Translations under genes and position numbers: made by a program
Shown here: positions 1-8,853 of the stretch, in pieces
Layout: each line of letters begins with the position of its first letter
How positions within the stretch are numbered: the stretch's first letter is position 1
DNA from: Desulfuromonadaceae bacterium
Lineage (GTDB): Bacteria; Desulfobacterota; Desulfuromonadia; Geobacterales; Pseudopelobacteraceae
Direction of reading: 5' to 3'
DNA: 47,192 nt
Assembly: GCA_028712665.1 (NCBI GenBank)
Contig: JAQTRC010000016.1
Coordinates: forward strand, 1 to 47,192
Notes under the pieces: generated by a model
Database searches by the model: none
Told to the model about the DNA's origin: nothing
The model's input: the letters and a program-made list of their open reading frames with translations, nothing else

Positions 1-53
1 AGAACAATCCCGAGGGGAATCGGCGGGTGGAAGTGACGTTTGTAAAACGATGA
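1..53 (+). CDS. C-terminal end of an OmpA-family (peptidoglycan-binding) protein, 5' truncated by the window
   Basis: The third frame reads NNPEGNRRVEVTFVKR and then a TGA at 51-53. The segment N(P)xGNRRVEVTF is the usual last strand of OmpA/MotB-like C-terminal domains, which bind peptidoglycan in the periplasm. Only 16 residues are visible, so this is a tentative assignment from one motif. The purL start follows 46 bases later on the same strand. Confidence 0.5.
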   Translation, partial: NNPEGNRRVEVTFVKR

Positions 54-99
54 TGAAAGTTGTCTGTTTATAGAAGGTAAACCGGAAACAGGAAGAGAT

Positions 100-3090
100 A
101 TGGCACACAGAATAGAGTCGGCATTAAAGAGTTCAGTCCGCGATGCACGTGGAGAGCGGATCAAGCGGGAGATCGAACATTTCCTGCATCTGCCTGTGGC
201 GGAAGTGCGCACCATTGATGTCTATACAGTTGATGCAGCGCTTTCACCTGCCGAACTGGAACAGTCCGCTTCCGGTCCCTTCAGCGACCCGGTCATACAG
301 GTCTGGAGCATCGATCAACCTCTGGCTGAAGGTTTCGATTTTGCGGTAGAAGTCGGTTTCCGACCTGGCGTGACCGACAACATAGGCCGCACCGCCCGCG
401 AGGCTGTCGAATACCTGACAGGCCGCCACTTTGTCGATGGCGAGGGGGTTTATTATGCGGTGCAGTACCTTCTGAAAGGTGCTCTGTCGGTTGCCGACGT
501 GGAACGGATTGCCACCGGGCTGCTCTGCAACACCCTGATCCAGCGCTACAGCGTACTTTCGGCGAGGGATTTCGCTGAAAAGAGCGGTTTTCCTGCATAT
601 CTGCCAAAAGTACAGGTTGAGGTCAAGGTTGAGGTTAAGGAAATTGATCTGGAAGTCGCCGATGATGAGTTGATGCGAATCAGCAAGGATGGAGTGCTGG
701 CCCTGACTCTTGATGAGATGCGGATCATTCAGGCGCAGTACCGTGATTCAAAGATACTGGCCGAGCGTAAGAAGTTCGGTCTGGGGGCAAAGCCTACCGA
801 CGTGGAGCTGGAGTGCCTTGCCCAGACCTGGTCGGAGCACTGCAAGCACAAGATCTTCGCCGGGACCGTGCAGTACGAGGATGAGCATGGCAACAGGCAG
901 GAGATCCGGTCTCTTTTCAAATCCTTCATTCAGCGCACCACCAGAGATGTTCGCGAGAAGATGGGCGATAAGGACTTCTGCCTCTCCGTATTTAAAGACA
1001 ACGCCGGAGTGATCCGCTTCAACAGGGATTGGTCGCTGGTTTTCAAGGTTGAGACCCACAATTCCCCCTCGGCATTGGACCCATACGGCGGAGCGTTGAC
1101 CGGCATCGTAGGCGTCAACCGCGACCCATTCGGCACCGGTCAGGGGTCAAAGCTGATCTTCAACACCGATGTGTTCTGTTTTGCCGATCCATTCTACGAC
1201 AAGCCGTTGCCCCCGCGTCTTTTGCATCCGCGTCGCATCTACGAAGGCGTCGTCGAGGGTGTCGAGCATGGCGGCAACAAGAGCGGCATCCCAACGGTGA
1301 ACGGTTCGCTGGTTTTTGACGAGCGTTTCGCCGGAAAACCGCTGGTATTCTGCGGCACGGCCGGACTGATGCCTGCCGAGCTGAACGGCCAGCCATCCCA
1401 TGAAAAAACCATCAAGCCGGGTGACCTGATCGTGATGACCGGTGGCCGTATAGGGAAGGACGGCATCCACGGCGCCACCTTCTCCTCGGAAGAGCTGAAT
1501 GAGAATTCGCCGGTCACGGCGGTACAGATCGGCGACCCGATCACCCAGAAGCGGATGTTCGACTTCCTGATCCGGGCCCGTGACAAGGGGCTCTACCGCT
1601 TCATCACCGACAACGGCGCCGGCGGCCTCTCCTCTTCCATCGGCGAGATGGCCGGAGAGTGCGGCGGATGCAGAATGGATCTCTCACGGGCGCCGCTCAA
1701 GTATCCCGGCCTGAACCCGTGGGAAATTCTGATTTCCGAAGCTCAGGAGCGGATGTCCCTGGCCGTCCCTCCGGATCGGATAGATGAATTTATGGAGATG
1801 TCAAGACGCTTTGGCGTCGAGGCATCCGTTTTGGGCGAATTCACCGACAGCGGCGCCTTTCATATGCTCTATGGCGATCGCACTGTAGCTTGGCTCCCGA
1901 TGGAATTCATGCATGAAGGGCTTCCTCCAATGCAGCTGCCGGCCAAGTGGACCCAGCCGCAGCATGTCGAACCTCAGCTGGAGGTAAAAGAAAATTACAC
2001 GGATGATCTGATGCGTTTGTTGTCTGCGCTGAATATCTGCTCCAAGGAGTCGGTAGTCAGACGTTACGACCACGAGGTGCAGGGGGGGTCGGTGGTCAAA
2101 CCGTTCAGCGGAGTTGCCAATGACGGCCCCTCGGACGCGGCCGTGGTGCGGCCGATCCTGGACTCCTTCGAGGGGGTGGTGACGGCCCACGGCATCTGCC
2201 CCCGCTACTCGGATATCGATACCTATCACATGACCGCCAATGCCATAGACGAAGCGCTGCGCAACTATGTGGCCGTCGGAGGTTCCCTGGATCTGGTGGC
2301 CGGACTGGACAACTTTTGCTGGTGCGACCCGGTACTCTCGGAGAAAACCCCGGACGGCCCCTACAAGATGGCCCAACTTGTCCGCTCCAACCAGGCTCTG
2401 TACGATGTCTGCATGGCCTACAACCTCCCCTTGATCTCTGGCAAGGACTCAATGAAGAACGACTTTTACGACGGCACCACCAAGATCTCGATCCCACCCA
2501 CGCTGCTCTTCTCGGTGATCGGCAAGATCGAGGACGCTCGACTGGCCGTGACCATGGATGTCAAACGGCCGGGCGACATCGTATACCTGCTGGGCGAGAC
2601 CGGAGCCGAACTTGGAGGTTCGGAATATTTCGCCCTCAAAGGGGCCATCGGCAACAAGGTGCCGCTGGTGAACACTGTTCCTGCCTACAAGCGCTACCAA
2701 GCCTACCACGATGCAGTCGTGAGGGGAGTGGTGGCCTCCTGTCACGACCTCTCCGATGGCGGCCTTGCGGTGGCCGCGGCCGAGTCTGCCTTTGCAGGGG
2801 GATACGGCATGAGCCTCGACCTCTCCCGCGCGATCTGGAAGGGAGATGCGGCCGGCAAGAGTAATTGCGCTCTTCTCTTCTCCGAATCCGCCTCACGGCA
2901 TCTGGTCACAGTGCATCCCGAAAAGCGGGATGAGTTCGAGAAGATAATGAGCGGCAACTGTTTTGCCCCCATCGGCGTGGTGATCGAGGATATGGAGTTT
3001 TCGATCAACGGCCTGAGTGGTGCTCCTGTAGTGAAAGCAGGATTGGCAGAGCTGAAAGATGCGTGGCAGAAGACATTGAGCGAGTTGTAA
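100..3090 (+). CDS. purL: Phosphoribosylformylglycinamidine synthase, PurL (PurS-like N-terminus fused, no glutaminase domain)
   Basis: ATP-dependent amidation of FGAR to FGAM, the fourth step of de novo purine synthesis, in the cytoplasm. The 996-residue protein has an N-terminal region of about 180 residues resembling two PurS-like halves. It then has the PurL signature QTWSEHCKHK near residue 245, the FKVETHNSPSA segment, and two AIRS-like ATP-binding/catalytic halves (for example DNGAGGLSSSIGEMAGE and SCHDLSDGGLAVAAAE). It is longer than small PurL (about 730) and shorter than the glutaminase-fused form (about 1290), so a separate PurQ must supply ammonia. The ATG at 100 is preceded by GGAAGAG. 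recQ starts 6 bases after the stop, suggesting co-transcription. Confidence 0.95.
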   Translation: MAHRIESALKSSVRDARGERIKREIEHFLHLPVAEVRTIDVYTVDAALSPAELEQSASGPFSDPVIQVWSIDQPLAEGFDFAVEVGFRPGVTDNIGRTAREAVEYLTGRHFVDGEGVYYAVQYLLKGALSVADVERIATGLLCNTLIQRYSVLSARDFAEKSGFPAYLPKVQVEVKVEVKEIDLEVADDELMRISKDGVLALTLDEMRIIQAQYRDSKILAERKKFGLGAKPTDVELECLAQTWSEHCKHKIFAGTVQYEDEHGNRQEIRSLFKSFIQRTTRDVREKMGDKDFCLSVFKDNAGVIRFNRDWSLVFKVETHNSPSALDPYGGALTGIVGVNRDPFGTGQGSKLIFNTDVFCFADPFYDKPLPPRLLHPRRIYEGVVEGVEHGGNKSGIPTVNGSLVFDERFAGKPLVFCGTAGLMPAELNGQPSHEKTIKPGDLIVMTGGRIGKDGIHGATFSSEELNENSPVTAVQIGDPITQKRMFDFLIRARDKGLYRFITDNGAGGLSSSIGEMAGECGGCRMDLSRAPLKYPGLNPWEILISEAQERMSLAVPPDRIDEFMEMSRRFGVEASVLGEFTDSGAFHMLYGDRTVAWLPMEFMHEGLPPMQLPAKWTQPQHVEPQLEVKENYTDDLMRLLSALNICSKESVVRRYDHEVQGGSVVKPFSGVANDGPSDAAVVRPILDSFEGVVTAHGICPRYSDIDTYHMTANAIDEALRNYVAVGGSLDLVAGLDNFCWCDPVLSEKTPDGPYKMAQLVRSNQALYDVCMAYNLPLISGKDSMKNDFYDGTTKISIPPTLLFSVIGKIEDARLAVTMDVKRPGDIVYLLGETGAELGGSEYFALKGAIGNKVPLVNTVPAYKRYQAYHDAVVRGVVASCHDLSDGGLAVAAAESAFAGGYGMSLDLSRAIWKGDAAGKSNCALLFSESASRHLVTVHPEKRDEFEKIMSGNCFAPIGVVIEDMEFSINGLSGAPVVKAGLAELKDAWQKTLSEL

Positions 3091-3096
3091 CTCGAA

Positions 3097-4647
3097 GTGC
3101 TCCCCACTATCCAACATACCCTTAAAACTGTTTTCGGTTTCCACGAGTTCCGTCCCCCCCAGCAGGAGGTAATCGAACGTGTAGTTGCCGGAGAGGATAT
3201 CTTTCTGGTAATGCCCACCGGCGGCGGCAAATCGCTCTGTTTCCAGATACCGGCTCTGCATCGTGATGGGGTGGCGATTGTGGTGTCGCCTCTGATCTCT
3301 CTGATGAAGGATCAGGTCGATGCGTTGATTGCCAACGGCGTACGGGCTGCCTGTCTCAACTCCTCCCTCTCTTCCGGTGAGTCGGGACGTGTATTCCAAC
3401 AGATGGAGAGCGGTGCGCTGGATCTGTTGTATGTCGCTCCGGAACGTCTGATGATGCCGGATTTTCTGGAACGGCTCTCTGCCTTGAAGCTCTGCCTGTT
3501 CGCCATAGATGAGGCTCACTGCATCTCCCAGTGGGGCCACGATTTCCGTCCCGAATATACCCAACTGGGCCGCTTGCGCCAGCTCTTTCCCGATCTGCCT
3601 ATTGTGGCCATGACCGCCACAGCCGATCCGGAGACCAGGCTTGATATTCTCGGCCAATTGGGGCTGGGAGCCGCAAAGGTTTTTGTTGCCGGGTTCGATC
3701 GACCCAACATCACCTACACGGTGATCCCAAAGCAGAAACCGCTTGCCCAGATGGGAGCCTTTCTTAACGGAAGGCGCGACGAAGCGGGGATTGTCTATGC
3801 CCTGAGCCGCAAGAGGGTGGAACAGGTGGCAGAGCAGCTCCGCTCCACCGGATTCAGCGCGGCCGCATATCATGCAGGGCTGCCGGACGGCGAGCGCAAA
3901 CGTGTACAGGACGCCTTCCGAAAGGACGATATTCGGATCGTGGTGGCTACGGTGGCCTTCGGCATGGGGATCGACAAGCCCAACGTGCGGTATGTGTTGC
4001 ATTACGATATGCCGAAAAGTGTCGAAAGTTACTATCAGGAAACCGGCCGGGCAGGGAGGGACGGACTCCCTTCCGAGGCGCTGATGCTGTTCGGCATGGG
4101 AGATGTGATGACCGCCCGTTCGCTGATCGAGAACAGCGACAATGCGGCGCGGGTCAAGATCGAGCTTCAAAAGCTGAATGCCATGGTTGCATACGCCGAG
4201 GCGCTGACCTGCAGGCGCCGCGCGCTGCTATCCTATTTCGGCGATTTGCGCGAGCATGACTGCGACAACTGCGACATCTGCACCGACCCTCCGGAACGTT
4301 TCGATGCTTCGGAGCAGGCCAGAAAAGCGCTTTCCTGTGTGTATCGGCTCGGCGAGCGCTTTGGTATGATGTATCTCATCGAAGTTCTGCGGGGGAGTAA
4401 GAATAAGCGTCTGCTGGATCTGAAGCATGACCGGCTCTCAACCTGGGGAATCGGCAGCGATGTATCGGCAACTGAGTGGGAAAACATTATCCGGCAACTG
4501 ATACATCTGGGATATCTGGCGCAGGATTTTTCCAGTTACGGTGTTCTGAAACTTACTCCGGCAGCCCGTCCGGTGCTGAAGGGTGAGACAACCGTCATTC
4601 TCGGCAGGCCGCGAGACAGGGTGAAGGCGGTGGAACGAGTCAGGTAG
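3097..4647 (+). CDS. recQ: ATP-dependent DNA helicase RecQ, helicase and RQC part, ended by an in-frame TAG
   Basis: 3'-5' DNA helicase of recombination and repair. Seen: Walker A TGGGKSLCFQIPA, DEAHCISQWGHDFRPEY (motif II and RecQ aromatic loop), FDRPNITY, the helicase C-terminal ETGRAGRDGLPS, and the RecQ zinc cluster (CRRRALLSYFGD followed by DCDNCDIC), then a winged-helix RQC region. The frame ends at TAG 4645-4647 after 516 residues, but the same frame reopens at once and encodes the HRDC domain up to 4902. Together the two parts make about 600 residues, the normal RecQ size. The start is GTG, 6 bases after purL, without a strong ribosome binding site. The helicase core is intact and may be active without HRDC. 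Confidence 0.9.
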   Translation: MLPTIQHTLKTVFGFHEFRPPQQEVIERVVAGEDIFLVMPTGGGKSLCFQIPALHRDGVAIVVSPLISLMKDQVDALIANGVRAACLNSSLSSGESGRVFQQMESGALDLLYVAPERLMMPDFLERLSALKLCLFAIDEAHCISQWGHDFRPEYTQLGRLRQLFPDLPIVAMTATADPETRLDILGQLGLGAAKVFVAGFDRPNITYTVIPKQKPLAQMGAFLNGRRDEAGIVYALSRKRVEQVAEQLRSTGFSAAAYHAGLPDGERKRVQDAFRKDDIRIVVATVAFGMGIDKPNVRYVLHYDMPKSVESYYQETGRAGRDGLPSEALMLFGMGDVMTARSLIENSDNAARVKIELQKLNAMVAYAEALTCRRRALLSYFGDLREHDCDNCDICTDPPERFDASEQARKALSCVYRLGERFGMMYLIEVLRGSKNKRLLDLKHDRLSTWGIGSDVSATEWENIIRQLIHLGYLAQDFSSYGVLKLTPAARPVLKGETTVILGRPRDRVKAVERVR

Positions 4648-4902
4648 AGGGGAGGGGGCCAGAGAGAGTACGACCAGGCGTTGTTTGATCATTTGCGGGT
4701 TTTACGCAAACAGATTGCGGATGCTGCCCGGGTGCCCCCTTTCGTGGTTTTCTCAGATGCAACCCTGGCGGAAATGGCCAGGCTGTTGCCCCGTGATGCG
4801 TGGGAGCTTATACAGGTTACCGGCGTCGGGGAGCACAAGCTGAATAAGTATGGAAAAGAGTTTCTGGCCGTTATTGATGTCTATTGTCAGGAGAGGGGAT
4901 AG
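4648..4902 (+). pseudogene. recQ: HRDC domain of recQ, in frame behind the TAG stop
   Basis: Same frame as the upstream helicase. After the TAG the codons read RGGGQREYDQALFDHLR and continue through an HRDC domain (VPPFVVFSDATLAEMA, the GVGEHKLNKYG helix-hairpin-helix-like segment, then the end at TAG 4900-4902). HRDC domains bind structured or single-stranded DNA and usually end RecQ. No frameshift separates the parts, so one base substitution (for example CAG or AAG to TAG) or a sequencing error would explain the break. Independent translation from the TTG at 4681 is possible, but no good ribosome binding site is seen. It is therefore treated as the detached 3' part of recQ. Confidence 0.8.
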
Positions 4903-4909
4903 TGTAACA

Positions 4910-4938
4910 CCGATTTCAAATCAAGGATTTGAAATCGG
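4910..4938. terminator. Perfect 13-bp inverted repeat between convergent recQ and the NUDIX gene
   Basis: CCGATTTCAAATC, loop AAG, GATTTGAAATCGG. It lies 7 bases after the recQ/HRDC stop and 4 bases before the stop of the convergent NUDIX gene. This is the expected place for a bidirectional terminator. No long T-tract follows on either side. Confidence 0.6.
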
Positions 4939-4942
4939 AGAG

Positions 4943-5401
4943 TCACAAATTCTGCTCCATCAATACCTGATATGGCTTGGTGGAATATGAACGATACACG
5001 ACCGCTCCTTTAAAGTTCAAAAGAGCTTTGAGACGCTCCCGCATTACGGAGCCGGTAACCTTCTCAATCGCTTCCGCTTCCGAGAACCAGCCGGCCTCTT
5101 CACTATCTCCACTGGTTGCCAGATTGCCGCTTTTGTAACTTCCAAGAAAGGTAAAGATAATTGCCGGTGACCTGGAAATCAGGGACCAGACGGCGCCCAG
5201 AGGCCCCGGCTCTATCTCAACGCCCGCTTCCTCCCGCACCTCCCGGCAGAGTGCATGGACAAGATCTTCCCCCTCTTCCACTCTCCCCTGCGGTATTTCC
5301 CATCCTCGTTTGTGATGCCTTATCAGGAGGACATCGTTACTCGCGTTACGGACCAGACATCCTGCTACAACGGTGTGGAGAGGCGCGCTGCCAGTCGACA
5401 T
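4943..5401 (-). CDS. NUDIX hydrolase (MutT family)
   Basis: 152 residues. The NUDIX box is complete, with GRVEEGED leading into REVREEAGVEI, so it should hydrolyse a nucleoside diphosphate linked to some other group, using Mg2+. The substrate cannot be deduced. The N-terminal motif VVAGCLVRN and WEIPQGRVEEGE resemble the general MutT/RppH-like group. The ATG at 5401 has AAGGGTACCT upstream. It is convergent with recQ and lies about 40 bases downstream of the P-loop/DRTGG gene on the same strand, so it may be the second gene of a two-gene transcript. Confidence 0.85.
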   Translation of the reverse strand: MSTGSAPLHTVVAGCLVRNASNDVLLIRHHKRGWEIPQGRVEEGEDLVHALCREVREEAGVEIEPGPLGAVWSLISRSPAIIFTFLGSYKSGNLATSGDSEEAGWFSEAEAIEKVTGSVMRERLKALLNFKGAVVYRSYSTKPYQVLMEQNL

Positions 5402-5442
5402 AGGTACCCTTTCTTACAACATTAATGCGAAGTTCGTCTGTT

Positions 5443-6543
5443 TTAGACCGAAAAAAGTTCATCTATGACATCGAAATCAAAACTTTCCTCGGCCAATTTT
5501 CTTATCAGATCAAGCTTCTCGCTGTCATCTGCGATGATCTTCGACACGTCCCTGTTGATTATCTGATAAAGATCGGTGGTAATCATCTTTTCAGCGCGCA
5601 TGTAGGGAATTTTACTTTTGTCCAGAATCTGCTGGGTAATAAAGTCTATCGGAGAGGCGCCCGATATGACCAACCCCACTATCATTGGACGGTAATTTGG
5701 CATCTGATACAGATGGGCCAGGGTCACCAGCAACTCGTCCCTGCTGCTGGTGACTATAATTAACGATGGCTCCTGAAGCAATTCCATGACCCGATGTGTC
5801 GAAGCCGCACCAACCTGAACCTTGTAGATAATCCTCTGTATTTCACGATTGTTGCCATGGAGGGGCAAACCGAGGATTCCTGAAATGCGCCGCAAGGTCG
5901 GATTAGCCAGAATCGGCTGGTAGTCAAATCCACCGATTACCCGGAATTTTTCGTCTTTAAGTGCCCGCCGGAGATAATCGAGGCTTCTTTCCCGTTTTTC
6001 CGGAATAAGCCTGTTTACCAGAATCGCCCGAAGATCCACCTCTTCCTTCTCAAAAAGCAGCTTTATCATTGACAGCCTGTCTACTACATTTCCCAGACCG
6101 CCCCCTGTTACCAGCAGCACCGGAGCGTTCAGCAGGCGAGCAACATGTGCATTGGATATCTGCATGACTGAACCGACGCCCGGATGTCCCGAACCTTCGA
6201 CAATTATGAAGTCGCATTTCTTTTCGAGTTCGGCGCAGGCTCTCACAATACGTTCCTGAAGATCGGCGGGCGAAATATCTCCGTCAACAACCTTATGGGT
6301 GGTTTCCGGGGTAAGGACAACCGGAGACATGTATTTCAGATCCTTGGTAAGCCCAAAAACCTGAGCCATCAGTGCGGTATCCTTGTCAACGACTCTTCTG
6401 CGAAACAGTACCGTCTGACCTCCGAACGGTTTGATGTACCCGACCCGTTCGTATTTTTTCATGGCGAGATGCATCAGGGCTATGCTCGTGGTAGATTTCC
6501 CGCTGTTCTTGTCAATTGCTGCTATGAATATTTTTTTAGCCAT
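5443..6543 (-). CDS. P-loop protein with DRTGG domain (BioD/Pta N-terminal-like)
   Basis: 366 residues from ATG 6543, chosen because GAGGG precedes it and the protein then begins MAKKIFIAAIDKNSGKSTTS, a P-loop like that of dethiobiotin synthetase or of the N-terminal part of long phosphotransacetylases. Residues about 215-330 resemble a DRTGG domain. The phosphotransacetylase catalytic domain itself is absent. Such stand-alone proteins are thought to be regulatory or sensing ATPases, and no reaction can be assigned. An in-frame start 36 bases upstream exists but has no ribosome binding site. Confidence 0.7.
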   Translation of the reverse strand: MAKKIFIAAIDKNSGKSTTSIALMHLAMKKYERVGYIKPFGGQTVLFRRRVVDKDTALMAQVFGLTKDLKYMSPVVLTPETTHKVVDGDISPADLQERIVRACAELEKKCDFIIVEGSGHPGVGSVMQISNAHVARLLNAPVLLVTGGGLGNVVDRLSMIKLLFEKEEVDLRAILVNRLIPEKRERSLDYLRRALKDEKFRVIGGFDYQPILANPTLRRISGILGLPLHGNNREIQRIIYKVQVGAASTHRVMELLQEPSLIIVTSSRDELLVTLAHLYQMPNYRPMIVGLVISGASPIDFITQQILDKSKIPYMRAEKMITTDLYQIINRDVSKIIADDSEKLDLIRKLAEESFDFDVIDELFSV

Positions 6544-6818
6544 CTGGCCCTCAATTATTCCACTTTTTGCCGGTGTCATAGATTATTTGTACTTATATCA
6601 TAAATTGAGCCGGTGGGCTGGTCAAAAAATATGGATCAAGCCTCCAATATTTAAGAAAGCCGACCAGCTTTCAGCATCTGATGCATCCTGTCATATATGC
6701 CGGTTATGTGAACCATGACGGATTCAGTTGACGGATCTCCACGGCACCTTGCACTCCCTCTTTACATTTAACCTCTACTATCAGAACGTTACAGTGGCAG
6801 TATCCGTAAGGTCTGCTC

Positions 6819-6833
6819 TGGCACGTTATTTGC
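6819..6833 (+). promoter_or_regulatory. Sigma-54 (-24/-12) promoter
   Basis: TGGCACGTTATTTGC matches the RpoN consensus TGGCACG-N4-TTGC, with the invariant GG (6820-6821) and GC (6832-6833) exactly 10 bases apart. It lies about 155 bases upstream of the DUF4382 lipoprotein start, giving a leader of about 145 bases. RpoN promoters need an enhancer-binding activator, whose site is not identified. The rest of the gene-free stretch 6544-6988 shows no other clear signal. Confidence 0.65.
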
Positions 6834-6988
6834 GAAATACCTGCTTTCTAACATGAGCGGTATCGCGCTTATTGCGAATTAGAGTTCTAGTTATCTCGAA
6901 TTCAGGTAGTGATGAAATCAGGCTCATCTCAACGAAGAATCACAAAACCCGCCTGAATAAGGTGGAAACTCAAGAGGAGACAAAGTTT

Positions 6989-7906
6989 ATGTCAATGAAA
7001 TCAAGTAAGTTTTTCTGTTTGCTGGGGGCCTGCTTACTGGCAACCCTGGCATTTGTCCAGTTGCCGGGATGTGGCGGTGGAAGCAGCAGTAACGGTACGG
7101 CGTCTACCGGCACGCTAAAGGTCGGCCTGACCGACAAACAGAGCGACGGGTTTGCCAATCTGTTCATCGCCATCAAGGAGGTGCGGGTCGTGCCGGTCGG
7201 CCTGGAGGGCGCAGCAGACGATGATTCACGTCTGCCGGTCATCGTTACCTATGCCACTCCTCACTCTGTGGATATCCTCACGCTCCACTTCCAGCAGGAG
7301 ATCCTCGGCACCATCACACTCTCCGCCGGTAACTACAACCAGGTGCGTCTGATCCTGGCGCCTAACCCCACCGGACAAGGAAGCGAACCGCTCAATTACC
7401 TGACATTGAAGACGGCCCCAACAGTAAAGATTTCTCTCACTACACCAAGCGCACAGCAATCCGGACTTAAAGTTTTAGGAAATTTCGAGGTAAAACCTGG
7501 GATCATCAACGCCATTCTCCTCGACTTCGACCCGAATACGGCCATCGTTGCCCGTGGCAACGACGCCTACAATATGAAACCTACCAGCATCCGTATCGTC
7601 CAGCCGACAACCACTCTAACCAGCTTTGGTTCCCTGTCGGGCAAGGTAGTATCTACCATCAGGGATTGGTCGAGCGCGACAGTATCGGTGGTCCCACAAG
7701 GGGGAGTGACTTCTATAGCTTCCGGCACTATCTTCAGCAATTTCTCCAGCAATCGCTGGGAGGCACCCTTTAGTTCATTTGTCCCGGGCGGGGCATACCG
7801 GCTACACGTGTTGGCAAATGGCTTTGCCGCTTATTCCTCACCGATGCAAACGGTAAGCACGGGGAACGATACCTCACTGGGAGAAATTATACTCAAAAAC
7901 CCCTGA
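6989..7906 (+). CDS. DUF4382 lipoprotein with C-terminal carboxypeptidase-regulatory-like domain
   Basis: 305 residues. The start at 6989 is chosen for GAGGAG at 6974-6979. The protein begins with a signal peptide and lipobox (FVQLPGC followed by a Gly/Ser-rich linker), so it should be a lipid-anchored exported protein. Residues about 35-210 match DUF4382: LKVGLTDKQSDGFANLF, IKEVRVVPVG, VDILTL, and LSAGNYNQVRLIL. A C-terminal beta-sandwich-like segment (about 220-305) resembles carboxypeptidase regulatory repeats. The function is unknown; DUF4382 proteins are common in Geobacter-type genomes. It stands alone behind a sigma-54 promoter. Confidence 0.8.
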   Translation: MSMKSSKFFCLLGACLLATLAFVQLPGCGGGSSSNGTASTGTLKVGLTDKQSDGFANLFIAIKEVRVVPVGLEGAADDDSRLPVIVTYATPHSVDILTLHFQQEILGTITLSAGNYNQVRLILAPNPTGQGSEPLNYLTLKTAPTVKISLTTPSAQQSGLKVLGNFEVKPGIINAILLDFDPNTAIVARGNDAYNMKPTSIRIVQPTTTLTSFGSLSGKVVSTIRDWSSATVSVVPQGGVTSIASGTIFSNFSSNRWEAPFSSFVPGGAYRLHVLANGFAAYSSPMQTVSTGNDTSLGEIILKNP

Positions 7907-8053
7907 TTACAAGACGGGGGAGAGCAGCGACAATGCCGTTTCCCTGTATCGCCGGCTACCGACATGCAGGATATCGATCCGTGGGACGATAGTATGAAGG
8001 AAGTTGATAAATATCAGATCAGCATCAGATATAAACAATTTGGCGGATAACAG

Positions 8054-8086
8054 AGAAGGGCGCTTTCCTAGAGGGAGCACCCTTCT
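8054..8086 (+). terminator. Hairpin downstream of the DUF4382 gene
   Basis: AGAAGGGCGCT pairs with AGCACCCTTCT across a 10-11 base loop with one mismatch, followed by TCATCTTT. It lies about 150 bases after the lipoprotein stop. The rest of 7907-8203 contains no recognisable gene. Confidence 0.5.
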
Positions 8087-8203
8087 TCATCTTTAGTACC
8101 TTCTCGCCGCAGACCTTGAAATGGAGTTAACAAGGAGAGAGGGCTGCTTATGATCCCTTGGCGTTTTACTCAATAATTTCCTATTTATTCCTATCACAAG
8201 CAA

Positions 8204-8698
8204 TCATTTGCATACTCTGGCCGTCCGCAATATTGCAATCGCGCGCGCATAAAATGCTCCGCTGAGAAGTCCGTAATTAAGGCTGATAAACCCAATGAAG
8301 GCCAGCTCGTTCGCAATTGGAAGTTTGCGGGCAAGTATTACTCCCACTGTGTACTTGGTGAAGAAAATGGCCATCATCAAGGATAGAGGAAGCCAGCTTC
8401 CCGGAACTGAAAAGGAATTGGTCTTGGCCATAAAGCTAACGCCACTCATATTGGCGGTCTTCAAACCAAGCCATACAGAAATGACGACGCCTGCCAACCA
8501 GGAAGTTATGGCGAAGGGGGTTAAGCCAAACGCAGAAATCACCCCATAGAACGATAACACAATCATGGCAGCGGGGAGTATGGTGATTTTACTCCGGCCA
8601 ACAACTCTGTCTTTGCTCTGAAAATAGCCTAAGGCAAGCAGAACAAAGAAAAGGAGAAACACCCAGGAAGGCGTTCGTTTCAAAATTTCAATAAGCAT
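8204..8698 (-). CDS. Small integral membrane protein, DUF6622-like
   Basis: 164 residues with about four or five hydrophobic helices (LIEILKRTPSWVFLLFFVLLA at the start, then LPAAMIVLSFYGVISAFG, WLAGVVISVWLG, LPLSLMMAIFFTKYTVGV and FIGFISLNYGLLSGAFYAR). The N-terminal I-L-K-R-T-P-x-W pattern is typical of the DUF6622 family, whose function is unknown. The ATG at 8698 has AAAGGAAAAGTTG upstream; a TTG one codon earlier is less likely. It lies convergent to the DUF4382 gene and about 155 bases downstream of the preceding gene, whose promoter faces the other way. Confidence 0.65.
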   Translation of the reverse strand: MLIEILKRTPSWVFLLFFVLLALGYFQSKDRVVGRSKITILPAAMIVLSFYGVISAFGLTPFAITSWLAGVVISVWLGLKTANMSGVSFMAKTNSFSVPGSWLPLSLMMAIFFTKYTVGVILARKLPIANELAFIGFISLNYGLLSGAFYARAIAILRTARVCK

Positions 8699-8853
8699 CA
8701 ACTTTTCCTTTCAGTGCCGGGCAACAAATATTCCGGAGATATAACAGTATTTATTCCACGTCCGGAAGATATAAGATTTGGGCCGCTCTCCATTTGTTTC
8801 GCTTATGGATACGATTCACTAAAGATGGTTCAATACTCTTATTCATTCGCATA

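Noticed and set aside
600..650. Repeated GGTTGAGGT segments inside purL similar to the 29.4-kb and 36.3-kb repeats
   Set aside because: They encode the repetitive VEVKVEVKE stretch of PurL; the similarity is explained by codon repetition.
2893..4170. Open frame of 425 codons on the minus strand opposite purL/recQ
   Set aside because: It is antisense to two clear housekeeping genes, has no ribosome binding site and no recognisable motif; it is a shadow of their codon use.
4645..4647. TAG in recQ read as pyrrolysine or programmed readthrough
   Set aside because: RecQ has no known pyrrolysine position, no pyl genes are visible, and the TAG lies in a poorly conserved linker. A mutation or sequence error is simpler.
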